Source of the DNA: Aphanomyces cochlioides
Lineage: Eukaryota; Oomycota; Saprolegniomycetes; Saprolegniales; Verrucalvaceae
Length of the DNA stretch: 64,000 nucleotides
Assembly (NCBI GenBank): GCA_019828595.1
Contig: JAHQRK010000014.1
Location: 1,426,001 to 1,490,000, forward strand
Direction: 5' to 3'
In this document: positions 1-11,700 of the stretch, piece by piece
How the letters are laid out: each line of letters starts with the position of its first letter
How positions within the stretch are numbered: position 1 is the first letter of the stretch
Notes under the pieces: model-generated
What the model saw: the letters and a program-made list of their open reading frames with translations, nothing else
The model's database searches: none
Told to the model about the DNA's origin: nothing
Made by a program: the position numbers and the translations under genes

Positions 1-740
1 ACCATCTTCCTGCTGGGAAAGACCTTTCTGAAGCGGAACTGTGCACGATAATGAATCCATCCGCACAAGAGATGCCTAAACCAAGCAAATCCGCGGGAAA
101 GAAAAAAAAGAAGTCCAAGAAACCAACCCCAAAAAAGCACAAAGCTAGCGACACCCAGGCGCCTACGGAAGAAGACGACAGAGAGCTCGTTCTTATCACC
201 GACCTTCCCAATTACCATGTCATTGCCGGTGGTGGCAGCGCCAGTATCGTCTCCACCGAGCTCGACGACATCCCCGTGGCCATCAAAGCCGTCGATACGT
301 GCAAGAAGCCCGGATTGCTGGACGAACTCCAACACGAATGTGACGCCTACGTGGCCCTCAAGACTCTCCAGGGGGTTTGTATCCCCATGCTTGTTCGCCC
401 TGCTCCCGTGGTACTCTGGGAAGGCATTTTGGATGGCCTGGTTCTTTCCTTTATCAAAGGACAGACGTTGGAAAAGATGGGAATGGATGGGATCGCAACC
501 ATCCCCCTCGAGTGTCGACAACAAGCCGTCCAAGACCTGCGCAAGATCCACTCACTGGGTGTTTTGCATGGCGACATGGCGGATCGCAACCTGATTTGGT
601 GCGAAGACGATCGTCCTCGCATTGTCTTTGTCGACTTCGGCCGTGCTGTCACGTCGTGCGATGTCAAAGATGGTCGGTTGAAGTACGAAGAGTATGAACT
701 TTGTGGCATCCTTCAGATCCGCTACATGGACACGATTTGA
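1..740 (+). CDS. Kinase-like protein, 3' part (5' end outside window)
   Basis: The first methionine in the window is at 51 (229 codons to the stop at 740), but the same frame stays open back to the window edge and reads as plausible protein, so this is probably the 3' end of a longer gene or its last exon. A lysine-rich, disordered stretch (residues 10-30 from Met51) precedes a compact kinase fold: a glycine-rich loop (GGGSASIV), an AIK lysine, a catalytic loop HGDMADRN and a metal-binding DFGRA. The HGD form and the small lobe resemble the Bud32/PRPK and other atypical kinase-like folds more than ordinary Ser/Thr kinases; there is no long C-lobe after DFG. The family is an inference; a phosphotransfer role for the loop motifs is standard. 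Exact substrate unknown. Confidence 0.6.
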   Translation, partial: HLPAGKDLSEAELCTIMNPSAQEMPKPSKSAGKKKKKSKKPTPKKHKASDTQAPTEEDDRELVLITDLPNYHVIAGGGSASIVSTELDDIPVAIKAVDTCKKPGLLDELQHECDAYVALKTLQGVCIPMLVRPAPVVLWEGILDGLVLSFIKGQTLEKMGMDGIATIPLECRQQAVQDLRKIHSLGVLHGDMADRNLIWCEDDRPRIVFVDFGRAVTSCDVKDGRLKYEEYELCGILQIRYMDTI

Positions 741-1119
741 ATCTGCGAGATTGAATGTCTGTCGACGTAACGCAGAGAGCTACGCAGAGCGAAAGTTAGT
801 TTACACCGTCGACGATTACTTATTTATGTTTAAGCTGCATTGATGCGTCTATTCCTTGATAATCGTCAACTCTGTTTGCGTTTGGTAAAAGCGATATGCC
901 TCCAGTAAGTGGTCGACGTGTGAGGTTCGCTACTGGACGAGGACGTATAAGTCGAGGTACAGTAGTGAACGTAAAGCCCTTTGCTTGAGAACGCATGAAT
1001 CAAGCGATGGAGTGCCATCGACACAAGAGGCATCCTGGAATTACTCAAAGCCTTCAACTCCAAAGACTCAAGCCCTCAATTATCTTCATTTTGTTCTAAC
1101 CTACGTACTTGATGAGTCT

Positions 1120-1880
1120 TCATCGTCTAAGAGTGCGTTGAAGACGTCAATCTCCTGCTCATGGTGTATCGTGCCCAACCCATGCGAATTGGTCATCCTG
1201 CGATTCCATTTGCGACGCTGCGAAAGGGGGAACAGTCGATTGCACCGCGTGTCGACATGAATCTGGTGGTCTACAACGGAGCAGAGGAGCTGAAGACACT
1301 TCCCCATCACCGATCTTGAGGAGGATGTGACAGCTGAGCTCACCGAGTCTGCTAAAGGAACCACGGGTATTGCAGTTCATCCCCGCCGTGCTGCTTCATG
1401 GATGTGCACGCTGTCTGTCTGCTCGTTGTCGACTCTATCAATGATGATCAAGATGTTCCCGAGCGGCTGGTCCTGTCCACCTACTCACCACCGTGGATCG
1501 ATCAACTTTGCTCTTGGTGGCTTTATGCCTGCGCACCCACGAAGAGGCAACGCCGGCCTCTCTGGACAGCCTGAACTACAGTGGAGTTGACCGCGGTCCA
1601 CAGTGCAGGCGGTGGTATCGCTCACATTATCTCGAAACCAAGTGTCTACAGGATCGATGCGCAAATATGACCGTGGCGTTGTTTGTCGTGGTCGGTTGTC
1701 CGTTTGGAGCGTGTGGTGGAGGAGGAGGATCCGCTCTGCTCGCCGTGACAGATTGGCATTCCTGCACTCGCGACAACCACTGCAGCGTACGTTCTCTCTG
1801 GACCTCCCTGTCCCCATGCGGATAGATAATCTCCATCAGTATCTCCATCAGTACCCCGCCGAAGGTAAGATGTAACAGCA
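1120..1880 (+). pseudogene. Decayed host gene, unrecognised
   Basis: No long ORF exists here, but stretches of protein-like sequence follow one another in different plus-strand frames: about 1125-1318 (contains QPMRIGHPAIPFATLRKGEQ), then a 1-nt shift to about 1300-1385 (ITDLEEDVTAELTESAKGTT), then 1398-1572 (VHAVCLLVVDSINDDQDVPE). Their order and codon texture suggest one gene broken by frameshifts; unrecognised introns could explain some of the breaks. I do not recognise the family. The flanking 741-1119 and 1881-2140 hold nothing I can support. Confidence 0.35.
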
Positions 1881-2140
1881 CGATGTCGAACTAACGCTGA
1901 CAGTCTTAGTCCGATCCTTTCGTCAAACTGCGTTTCCAAGCATCTGGATCCACGGTGGATTTATCCATGAGCCAGATGGAGCGCTTACGGTCGTCAGGCA
2001 TGTTATCCAGGTGTCCACACCGTCCAAGTAGGCCACATCATGGTTACAAATAGCATTTCTTGCACGCATTACATCGAATGAATCCTCTTGTAGGAGGCCG
2101 GCCTGTCGTCTTTGACCATGTCGTCGTTGTTTAGTCCAAC

Positions 2141-4259
2141 TTAGCTGGCGGCGTCTTCGAACCGCCTCATGAGTGTCCGCGCGGTGAGAACGAGCGTATT
2201 CAATTCGCCGTGGGGAACTTTCGACCGCGGCTTGGTGTCCACGACACTGAGAGAGCCGACAATGCACCCATCGGACGCCACGAGCGGCACGCCAATGTAG
2301 AACCGAATGCCGTTCTTCCCCTGGCACACCAAAGGGTTCGTCATAAAGCGGAGGTCGTTGAGGCAGTCTAGCACGATGAGCGGCTCGGGCGACATGAGCA
2401 CATGCGACTCGAGCATGATGTTTCGAGGCACCGTCTCGCCTTGAATGCCGACTTTGGAGATGACAAGACCGTCAGCGTCGCCGACGATCGTCACGGCAGC
2501 CACGGGGCAGTTCAGCGCTCGGCTGGCCATCATGACATACCTAAAGCATGCACTCAATGACGGATTGGAATCGAGCCGACGTACGTGTTGGCTTCGTCGC
2601 GGGGACGCAGCAAGTCGAACTCGAGAGCTTTCTGGAGGCGCGTCGCGTCGTGCGGTGCCTCAGGAGGGTCTGGCCATGCGTTGCCACCTTTGAAAGTCAG
2701 GTCGTAGTTGAGCGGCGTGCTCTCTGTGATGTCCTGCACCCGCTCGACCGGCGCAGGTTGTGGCGCTTCCACTGGCGTCTGTCGCGGCGGTTCACTCTTC
2801 TGGAGGTTGGGGTCGAGCAAGCCGTCAAACTTGGACAGGTCGAAGAGGTCGTCCTTGACTGCAATCTGCCGCGCTTGCTTTGGCGTTGGAGCGCTCGACG
2901 CATTCGGTCGCAGTCGAATCAAGTCATCGGAGTGCCGGATGGACGATTCCGACTGCAAGCGCGTCAAGCTTGCGGTGCGGAGCTTCGCGTTGGCGGGATC
3001 GGGCATGACGAGCACGGGTTTGACGGTCGGGAGCTTGGACATGTGGCGGCGCATGCCTAGGAGAGACGTCAACACTTGTCAAGTCATATGACAGCAGTAC
3101 TGGATGGAGAGCCTTCAATGCAAGGCGTGCACGTTCGGTTGGCCTGGCCGCCTTCGCGCATGATGGAGCAGTTGGAGCAGATCGCGTCGCCGCAGTGGCG
3201 GCAATGATGCTTGGTTCGAAACATCTTGAAGCCCTTGCCGCAGGTTGCGCATTGCGTGGCGTCGGTCCAGAGATGCTTGGGCAACGCCAAGTTGTAGAGC
3301 AGACGGTAGTCGACGATCGCGCCGTTAATTCCACGCAACGTCGAGCGGACCATGCGAAGCAGCACAAAGTAGGCGGCGGATGAGAGCGCGCCACCTTGAG
3401 CTCCAGCAGCATCGAGCGGATGCGAGAGAATGAACGAGAGACGAACTTGATTGTCGGCGTTCGGCTCGACGATGAAGCCGCACTTGTGGAAGGTTGAGTT
3501 TCCGGCCGGCGGGCCTTGCTTCGCGTCGACTGTTTCCCACACGCAGACGCCGCTTCCATCTGTCGTTAATTGTCCCGACGACGAGTTCCTCGTCACCTCG
3601 ACGGGTTTGCCGTAGCGGAGGTACGAGTACTTCCGTGGACTCTGCGACGTCTTTGGTGGAGCTTTCGGGCCGTCGACTTCACCGAACGAGAGAGACTTGA
3701 GCTCGAGGGTTTCCAAGGAGAAGACTCGGTCGTCCACGGTGTCCCTGTCGTCCGAGTCGACGTAGTACACACTACACGCCGTGCCGGCGCTGCCTACAAT
3801 GGCGCGCTTTGTACTCGACATTCACGGAGCAGACGTACCAAAGAAGCGGCTGTAGACCTTCTGGATGACTTTGGGTTCCTTCACACAAAGAACTCGCATG
3901 ACATCTGTCACTGTGGCATGGATCGGCGCTGTGCCTTTGAGCGAGAAGAGCGCGGTGTCCGCGCCTTGGCTCAGTACAATGTCGCTCTCGACATCGCTGG
4001 CTTCCGATGCTGTCGAGCTTTCGCTTTGCCTCGACTGAACAGGACGCCACTTCAACGCTGCATCATGTCGAAGGAGATCTTCAATTGCGCGCTGGCCGAC
4101 GTCGTAGAGTCGATTCACTTCTGTCTGCGAGATTTTCGAGAACGAGCGGCGGTCACTGGGCGTCATGGGCACTGACTGAGACGACATTCCAGGCGATTCG
4201 GCCGATTCGTTGGTCATACTCGCGCCGACAAACGGCGAAAACGCCACGGCGTGGGCCAT
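2141..4259 (-). CDS. FYVE zinc-finger / GAF domain protein, copy 1
   Basis: Four exons: 4259-3839, 3793-3101, 3056-2585 and 2540-2141, giving 661 residues; all three introns are 44-45 bp with GT..AG ends and the frame closes exactly. The start at 4259 (MAHAVAFSP) was chosen because copy 2 begins with the matching MAYASSVPF. Residues about 150-310 form a START/SRPBCC-like region of the type that precedes FYVE in many oomycete proteins. The FYVE finger follows (WTDA, then four CxxC pairs, with the basic TKHHCRHCG patch that in this family binds phosphatidylinositol 3-phosphate). The C-terminal third is a GAF domain (about 545-655; ...GIRFYIGVPLVASDG...). It is likely a soluble protein recruited to endosomal membrane with a small-ligand sensing domain. 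The ligand is unknown. Copies 2 and 3 lie at 37583 and 45128. Confidence 0.85.
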
Positions 4260-4262
4260 GTC

Positions 4263-4334
4263 TGCAGAGAAATGGGAAGTGTGTGTCGCAGCCGGTCTCA
4301 CCGAGTGGGAAGTTCAATTTTGGCCTCCATGTGT
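4263..4334. repeat. 72-bp dispersed repeat, start-codon side of FYVE-GAF copy 1
   Basis: This stretch is the reverse complement of 18421-18492 with one visible mismatch. It begins three bases upstream of the ATG of the FYVE-GAF gene, so the gene's 5' leader is repeat-derived. The other copy sits inside a broken hAT transposase. Confidence 0.8.
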
Positions 4335-4817
4335 TCAGCCCAATGGAGCCAACAGCTCACCATTGTCACGAGTCCAGAGTCAAGCCGTCGTCCTCTACGT
4401 GCACTCTCATGGACAGACGCAACGAACCACTGCTGTAATGCGAAGGCTCGGGCTTATCGCCATAGAACTCTGAAGGAGCAGCGATAGAAGGGATGTGGAG
4501 AGCCGCCTGTCGCGCGTCCGATGGGTCCACTACACCGTGGTGTACCTACGTATCACGATGGCCAGCTACGACGCGACTTGTATTCTACGTTCGAGTCGTA
4601 ATGGACTACGACATGGATGGATCAATCACGCATGCGATTGCTGGGACGGGCTCGGGATGGCGTGAATGGCATGAATGGCGTGAATGGCGGTGGCGGGTCA
4701 CCCGTGTCACTGGTTACTTCGCCCGTCAAGTGCAATGACGGATGTTCGTTTTCACCCATCTTGTCGGGAGACACCAGTCCGCGGTGCTTCTTTTCGCAAA
4801 CGATCACCGTGTCTTTC
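4335..4817. other. Intergenic, short tandem repeat only
   Basis: No supportable gene. At about 4657-4692 there is a short run of a 9-bp unit (GAATGGCGT with variants GAATGGCAT). Some minus-strand sequence (4822-4622) is proline-rich and protein-like but I cannot tie it to a gene. Confidence 0.4.
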
Positions 4818-5546
4818 TGCATGACTTAGCTCACGGTTTTCTCAAGCGACGTCTCGATGGACTTGAAAGCGTTGCTGCGAGTTACATGCTTGTTCGTCCA
4901 GCCCACGGTCCACATGTCAACTTTCTCATCGGCACCAGTTGCAACCCAGGCAGTCTTGGCTTCCTTTACGGTAGGATTACTGCCTCGTGTGCGATGGTGG
5001 AGACATATTCATCCTGTGGTGGTAGATCGTAATGGAGATAACTAATCGCGCTTGGAGAGTAAATTCGTTAACTTGTACACTATCCGGTTAAAATTCGTCA
5101 ACCTGAACAGTGAGTCGCTGCACAATCACGAGACTGTATTCCCAACTCCACTTGAGCCTCAGCATAGTACCTTTAACAGGCTTCATCATGCCGCCATTCC
5201 CGATGAGAGGAAATCCCATGTTTGTTTCTTGTTGGGGGCCCCCTCCTCCGAGTCATCCGCCTTCAGAATATTTTACACTCGACCTCCGCTTCGCTTCGCT
5301 GAGCGCCATTTTCTGGCCAGATGTCTGACGTCGTCCGCGCAGTTTAAGGCTTTTGCAGTGAAGTTACATGCATTGATGAAGTATTGCCACACTGTTCAGG
5401 TTAACGAATTTTAACCGGATAATGTTCAGGTTAACGAAATTTCTCCGCGCTTGGAAGATCGAGGGAGAGCCCACATGGCGAGCGATGGCAGTCCCATCAT
5501 GCTTTGTAATGGTGACAAAAGAGAGAGTGGACAAAGGCAAAGCCAC
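4818..5546 (-). pseudogene. WD40-like gene remnant split by a MITE
   Basis: Minus-strand protein-like pieces flank the element at 5057-5445. Upstream piece 5545-5457 contains LSTLSFVTITKHDGTAIARH. Downstream, 5040-4968 (QDEYVSTIAHEAVILP) continues after a frame change into 4965-4818, which carries WVATGADEKVDMWTVGWTN, a stretch that fits the end of a WD40 blade, and stops at 4818. The MITE insertion (with its target-site duplication) and the frame change both disrupt the gene. WD40 is an inference from one blade-like motif; the parent gene is not recognised. Confidence 0.35.
5057..5445. mobile_element. MULE-type MITE with 10-bp target-site duplication
   Basis: About 50-bp terminal inverted repeats lie at 5061-5111 and 5392-5442. 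Each repeat itself contains two direct copies of TTCGTTAACCTGAACA separated by TATCCGGTTAAAA. The element is flanked by CGCGCTTGGA at 5047-5056 and again at 5446-5455, a perfect 10-bp direct repeat. Long inverted repeats with a 9-11 bp duplication are the hallmark of Mutator-like elements. The 280-bp interior has no transposase, so it is non-autonomous. Confidence 0.85.
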
Positions 5547-5817
5547 TCAGATCAGGTTACTACAAGAGACGGAGCGCTCCGTCATATATCATAATATGAT
5601 ATGTGTGTCGCCACATTTGATAAAAAAGTCGCTCCATTCTATTCCTCGAGTTGAAAGTTGAGTCACAGTGACGGCGAATAGCTTGATGGACGACGAATTG
5701 GCTTGTACCAGTGGCTACCGATGGTCGACGGGAGGATGCAATCCACTGGCGAATGAACTTGAATCTTTGATTACATCAGTTGGAAACCAGTTGCGAAATC
5801 AGGTGAGGTTTTGATTG

Positions 5818-6854
5818 GGGAGACTTTAAACATCCTACCCCTTTTTTATTTGTCCTACCCTTTTGAACTTGAATAAAGTATGTGCATACAAATAATGGTA
5901 TAACCACTAATCTAGTATGGCTAGTTGTTCTACTATTAATAGCATCTTTGTGTTTGCTTCGTGTCTGGATTGACCGATGGATATCACAAACAACTTAAAG
6001 CATTGTGATGATTTCTTTGGAAACACAAAGCGAGGAATAATATTCAACAAAGCATTGGAACTGAAACCAAACTCATGTCGAATTGGATACGTACATGGTA
6101 GGGCAGGAAAATACTGAATATTGACCAATAAAAAAATACATGTTGTCCACCCGGCAATGTCCACATACAATACATCTTGTTTATGATCTTTACCCATCAA
6201 ACGAATGAATTACAATGTATCATAAACAAGATGTCAAACTATTTCAGATCTATAAGTATACCACAGACTCAGCGTTAATATTGGCGCACCAGTAGCTTCA
6301 TAATGAGAATTGTTGCCTGAACTCTTGTTCCACCGAACTGTAATGCACGCTTTCTTGAGTAAAGTTATCACTACTAATGATGTAAGCCGTCACTCTGATC
6401 GAGTCGAGTGTGCTTCAACCACGAAGAAAATGCAGGCTATTGAAGGTGCAAGCCTTGGAGTGCATGTCTACTTCCAATGCGCAACACTTTTATGGAGTGA
6501 GACGACTCCGATTCATTGTCCGTTCATTTATCCCTTGTGCATGGAAAGCACTATACTCTTCAAAGGAATCAAAATAGAGTTTATCCAATTCGACATGAGT
6601 TTGGTTTCAGTTCCAATGCTTTGTTGAATATTATTCCTCGCTTTGTGTTTCCAAAGAAATCATCACAATGCTTTAAGTTGTTTGTGATATCCATCGGTCA
6701 ATCCAGACACGAAGCAAACACAAAGATGCTAATAAATAATAGAACAACTAGCCATACTAGATTAGTGGCTATACCATTATTTGTATGCACATACTTTATT
6801 CAAGTTCAAAAGGGTAGGACAAATAAAAAAGGGGTAGGATGTTTAAAGTCTCCC
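5818..6854. mobile_element. Fold-back element, 272-bp inverted arms, 9-bp TSD
   Basis: Starts GGGAGACTTTAAAC and ends with its reverse complement; the arms run 5818-6089 and 6583-6854 and are nearly identical apart from a few substitutions and one small indel. Direct repeats TTTTGATTG at 5809-5817 and 6855-6863 are the target duplication. Each arm encodes, outward, the same peptide (contains FVFPKKSSQCFKLFVISIGQ), so the arms may descend from a coding segment. A smaller nested inverted repeat (about 6173-6188 with 6221-6236) lies between them. No transposase; 9-bp duplication fits a MULE-mobilised fold-back. Confidence 0.85.
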
Positions 6855-6863
6855 TTTTGATTG

Positions 6864-7370
6864 GTGACAGGAGAAGAACCCAACGAACAAAATATCAAGT
6901 TGTTTCCGAAATAGAATATCTCACCACGAAATGCCGTCAAAAAAGGAGTTCGTACTTCGATTTGGAGTTTTTTATTGTCGATTTCATTCTAAATTGTGAG
7001 AAGGTCTAAATCGATCTTCAAATCGATCAGCCAATCAGAATCGAGTATTTACCAAGTTCATGCAAAACACACCTATACGCACGTGAATTTTATTTGGCCA
7101 ATTTACCGTACTTTTCATTTATACTTGACTTCAGTATGATGGAATCGATTTGGAAATGAACTCAATTTTGGTAGAAAAATACAAATTTGGGTGAAAAAGA
7201 CAATATCTTCTTCGAATAAACTCACATGATTATCCGAACTCCGTGAGATGAATATTTGAAGCAACGTGCTCGCAAGACATTTCACTGTTGAAAAATCGTT
7301 CACCGTGGCCATGGAATGACGCATATTCCCGAAAGTTAAAATGCAAATAACATGTTATTCAGCAAATAAA
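6864..7370. other. AT-rich stretch, no gene seen
   Basis: Lies between the fold-back element and KDZ-like copy A. A minus-strand reading at 7324-7115 follows directly on the companion gene and may be its degraded 3' exon, but I cannot confirm that. Confidence 0.3.
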
Positions 7371-8497
7371 CTAATTATCATCGAAAACAACGTGTCCATC
7401 TTCAAACCGCACAGGTCCACAAAAATCCTCATTGAAAATTTGCCCAAGGCAAATGTAGCATAGCAGTCTTAGCAAGTTTGTTTTTGTCATGGCAGACGGA
7501 TCACACCAAGCAATATCACTTGGAGCCCAAGAAGGCCGAAGAGACCAATTCGGAATGCTTCCACAGACTTCACGGTCAAGTCGGCGAGTTTGCTACAACA
7601 ACATTAAAGTTGGATTCCAGAACAAATTACCTCCTCGGCGCCTCGCTTAGATAGTGATTCAATCGATAACAAAACCTCCTTTGCATTTATTGGTTTGTCA
7701 AATCTTTGTTGTACAAGCATTGCAATTTCGTCAAGAGAATTGCCCGAAAGAAAGTATTGCTCATGTGGACGCGAAATCTTGCAGAAGGATAACTCTGGAC
7801 GATTTCCGTTAATATGCGTCAACTAAATGATGTTAGAAGAATAAAAGACAGAGACCCCTACGGCGCACGTGCCATGAGCAACGGAAATGTATTCTTGTAA
7901 GGCATTCATTAGTTTTGCTCTCTTTCTTGCAATTGTTCGACTATGGGGCGCCTTTCTTGTGACCAAAATTGTCTTTAAATCAATATCTCGTAGTATTTGA
8001 TGCAAATGCCCTGGAAAGGGAATATTGTCTAGAAGTCAAATGGGAACATCTCTGTCAGAAGGTATCCTTACATTTCGCTAGTGTTTCAGTGGTAGGATCC
8101 AATCCACGGCTAAGACACTCATTTATGATAGCTTCAATCACAGGTCGTAGAGCGTCCTTCGATGAGTACCAACATTCGAGTGTCTGCGCTCCTAAGGAGA
8201 ATTATCAGAGTCGAAATTGTAGTCCGTACTATTTGCATTGGGTTGAAACGAATGCCATTGCACCCACATGACAGATTTCGCTTTAGGCAGAGACTTGAAG
8301 AGGTTTGCTGAAGCATTCACATTGGGATAATCTTGTAGAATGATAGTGGGTGGGTCAGTTGCAAACGACAATTTGTTCACACGACCTAAAGCTGATCTTG
8401 TGTCTCGGTATTGCGCTTTCTTGTTGAAAATTAAGAACCTTCTCTGGTGCATGGCCTCACTGTTGTCGTCTTGTGGGCTTGATGATGTTACGTCCAT
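7371..8497 (-). pseudogene. KDZ-like transposon companion gene, copy A
   Basis: Collinear minus-strand pieces: 8497-8192, about 8170-8060 (ECWYSSKDALRPVIEAIINE), 8005-7823 (contains SRTIARKRAKLMNALQEYIS), 7822-7604 (starts LTHINGNRPELSF) and about 7545-7371 (ends GQIFNEDFCGPVRFEDGHVV). Every piece has a counterpart in the same order in copy B (32348-33663), where the matching motifs are SRTVSRKRTKLLKALDEY, LTHINGNEPEKSF and EQIFTVDFAGPVQFLDGKVI. Some breaks may be introns and others mutations. I do not recognise the family. Its pairing with the same transposase twice suggests an element-encoded accessory protein. It is transcribed away from the transposase here, with a minisatellite between them. 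Confidence 0.55.
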
Positions 8498-8597
8498 TCG
8501 AAAAGTTGTTGCGTGCTTTTTGCAGACGAGGGTGTTAACACTGAGGAATCAATGACGCTAATGCGTTAAAGCCAATCATATTCCAATGAGAACACTT

Positions 8598-8728
8598 TCG
8601 GTCAACTGGGGATAACTGGGGACAACTGGGGACAAGTAGGGACAACTAGGGACAACTGGGGACAATTGGGGACACGTAGGGACAACTGGGGACAACTGAA
8701 GACAACTGAAGACAACTGGGGACAACTG
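8598..8728. repeat. 10-bp minisatellite (GGGACAACTG)n
   Basis: About 13 consecutive copies of a 10-bp unit, consensus GGGACAACTG with variants such as GGGACAAGTA, GGGACACGTA and AAGACAACTG. It fills the divergent intergenic space between the companion gene and the transposase of copy A. Confidence 0.9.
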
Positions 8729-8791
8729 GTGTACTCAGGAAGTGACATTATGGATCAGAGAAACCGATGAAGTAACGGACAAATTTCAAAA

Positions 8792-11700
8792 ATGCCAAGG
8801 CGACAGAAAATATGTGTGTCGTGTGAGGTTCATAGACCTTTGCCAAGGTGTTCCAACGGGATGTGTCGCAAGTGCGAATGCCTTTGCTCTTCGCATACAA
8901 ACTATCGGCGAAACTTGTTCAGAAACAATGCAAGAGCTTCATTCGTAGCTGGTACAATCCAAGCACTTTATCAAGAAATTTTAGATGGTGAGATAAGAAC
9001 GTACGAGAACGAGGCGACGACGAATTCCGGTCAAAGTTTCGTCAATGAAAACGAAGAATGTTTTGAATGGGGGGACAGCTCATTCCTCGAATATGATAAC
9101 ACTTACATTGTGCACAGCGAACAACCCCAGCAACCCATTGTAACGGAAGCAAATTTTGAATCATCTGCAAATGGCTTTACAGTCGACTACGCCACGAGAT
9201 ATGCGAATCTCGTTCTTGCTCTTGATATGCTGGTAACCATATTTCCTGGGAAGGCCTATTGTTTGCCCACGCCGAGAAATTATATGACAGAATTGGTTTT
9301 TGATGGCTTAAGCACCCATCTTTTTGTTTTGGAAATGGATTCAAGGCCGCCTTGCAAAAATTGATCTATTGTTCAACCTGCAAAACGACAAGGAATGGTT
9401 TGCTCGAGGAAATTATCACAGGAAAAGTTATTGTCTCTGGAAGGTCTTCAGCTGATTTTTTTGCACAATGTGATGAAGTATGCGAACACATAAACATTTA
9501 CGAATTTCTCTCTGTCAACCTACCTCCTTTACCACGAGGCTCAAATAACTCTTCAATTGAGGACATACCCCCCGTTACCCTTTTTGGAGTGGCGCAACGT
9601 GAAAGATCAAATAAATTGTACGCATCAGCAGCTAGTGATTTGGATCGAGCTATAATGGTAATGCGCAGCAAAAATGACTGGTAATGTTTATCCTGTCGCA
9701 ACACAAGCACCTGTGTGCATAAACAAAGCTGGTATCAGTTCCACAATGAAATGCATCACGTTTACGATTTTGATTTTGAGTGGCTTCAACATGACGAAGA
9801 GTCAACAAATATCCCCACACCCCCCATGGAAGCCGCCTCGTGCGTCCTTTCCAGTGGACTTGGACAACCAAAAGCACATACGAAAACGAAGAGGCTTTGA
9901 AACTTTGTCTTCATTCGACCCAGACCACCATAAGCTCATCCAATTGTCAAACAATTTATGTGTGTGTGGCTCGACATTTCACCTTGATCAACCAAGCAAT
10001 TACATAGACGGAACAGTGTATGGAATATTGTGCTCACACAAAATCCAGATCCCTGTGTATCCTTGTGAAAATGACGCATGCAGGAACTCTCTGGATTTTG
10101 ATGGCATGTATCATGGGTTCCTTCGCACAGGGCTGCACATTCTTCTGGATATGGACTTAGTGAACTTCATTCGTTTGAGCATGATTCAAGGAGCTTCTCC
10201 ACTGTCATCATCATTTAGAGTTTTGGATGGGATGCATGCATCAAATGGATACCGCTTGTGTAGTCGATCAGTCTTTATTAAGTCTTTTTGGGTCGTCCTC
10301 CAATCGTGAGCGTATATATTGATCCAACGTAGCTTACGCTGACTTTGTAGACTCGATGTAAACCTCGTGAAGGGGTTTAATTGTCCACATTGCGGTAATT
10401 TAGATTCTGCACCAATAATTATTGGAGACGGCAATGCCAAAATGGCCTGTCGCCGAGAGTACGCCTCTCCAAGGTATAACACGAAGAAGAATATCATACC
10501 ACTAAAGTTCTTAGAGTGGATCTACCTCTCAACCAGAAGAAAGCCGTCGGTATTCCAGTTGAAAAACGTAACTTTGTTAGCCATCAAGAAACAAGAAGAC
10601 TTCTTTTGCATTTCTGCAGCTCCAGAGCATTTCAAGGGGACAAACCACCCTCATACCTCCCTCGTAGTGATGTGTTCAAGTTGATGAGACTTTTGGACGA
10701 AAATTGCCCCGTGCTTCGTCCATTTGTTCAATCTGTCGTTGTTGAGTCGGATTTGGGGATGTCCTGCGCTTCACACTGGCGGGAGTTCCTGGGAAATTTA
10801 GCGAGACAGTCACCAATACCAAATGGTTTGCTCCGCGACCCTCATATAATTGGGCCAGTTCTATTGAAGCTTGGTGATCAACGTCAAAGGGAACTAACTC
10901 TTCAAGTAGAGAAAGAGAGAACTCTCAAACTTCTTCAGTCAAAATTACCGTCACTGGCGTCTGCACTAAGAGCAACAAATTTGGACTTGGAGCCACACAA
11001 CGCCCTTTGGTGCCAACTCGGACCCATTTTGATAGAACTAGCTGTGGAATTCTGTTCTTATCTTGATACCCTGCCTGACGACCAAAAGAATGATACACCT
11101 GACGACTTTCTCAACCGGGAGTATGCAGATGAAGATTTACATGAGTGGTTCCCTGGTGCAAAAGTGTGTAGACGTCTACGAACATACCCATTTCGACATC
11201 TGAAGGATGATTCGGTGTGTACAAAGAACTCTCCGAGTTCCCGCTTCAAGATGCCGGGAATGTTTCATTTTTTGTTGTCCCCATGGCATATGTCTGGGCT
11301 TTTCTGTTCAGCATGACCACGAATCTCCAATGCACCCTTTTGCCATACTGTGTCAACGATTGACACATCCCGAGGCGATGCGTATTGTCATTATGGACAA
11401 CGCTTGCAACTTGCACACGTACTGTTTGCGACGAGAGCCTTGGCTTTTTCGCAATATTTGGTTTCTAGTGGATCGTTTGCACTATTCCAATCATGTCAAT
11501 TTCTCGTCCGCGTATAAGATCGACAACTTTCCAATTATGCGCGACATTAGCACCGTCGTTTGTGAAGTATTCAACTCAACTCTGAAGTCTGTTGTGCGTC
11601 AAGCTTCTTTTATGACAATGGATAACTTTATTACTTTCACGAAGCACTTCATTGCCAATGCAAACTCCAATCGAGTTGCAATCGTCGTCAAAGAGCATGA

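Noticed and set aside
8598..8728. CRISPR-like array
   Set aside because: Units are directly abutting 10-mers without spacers, in a eukaryotic genome; this is a minisatellite.
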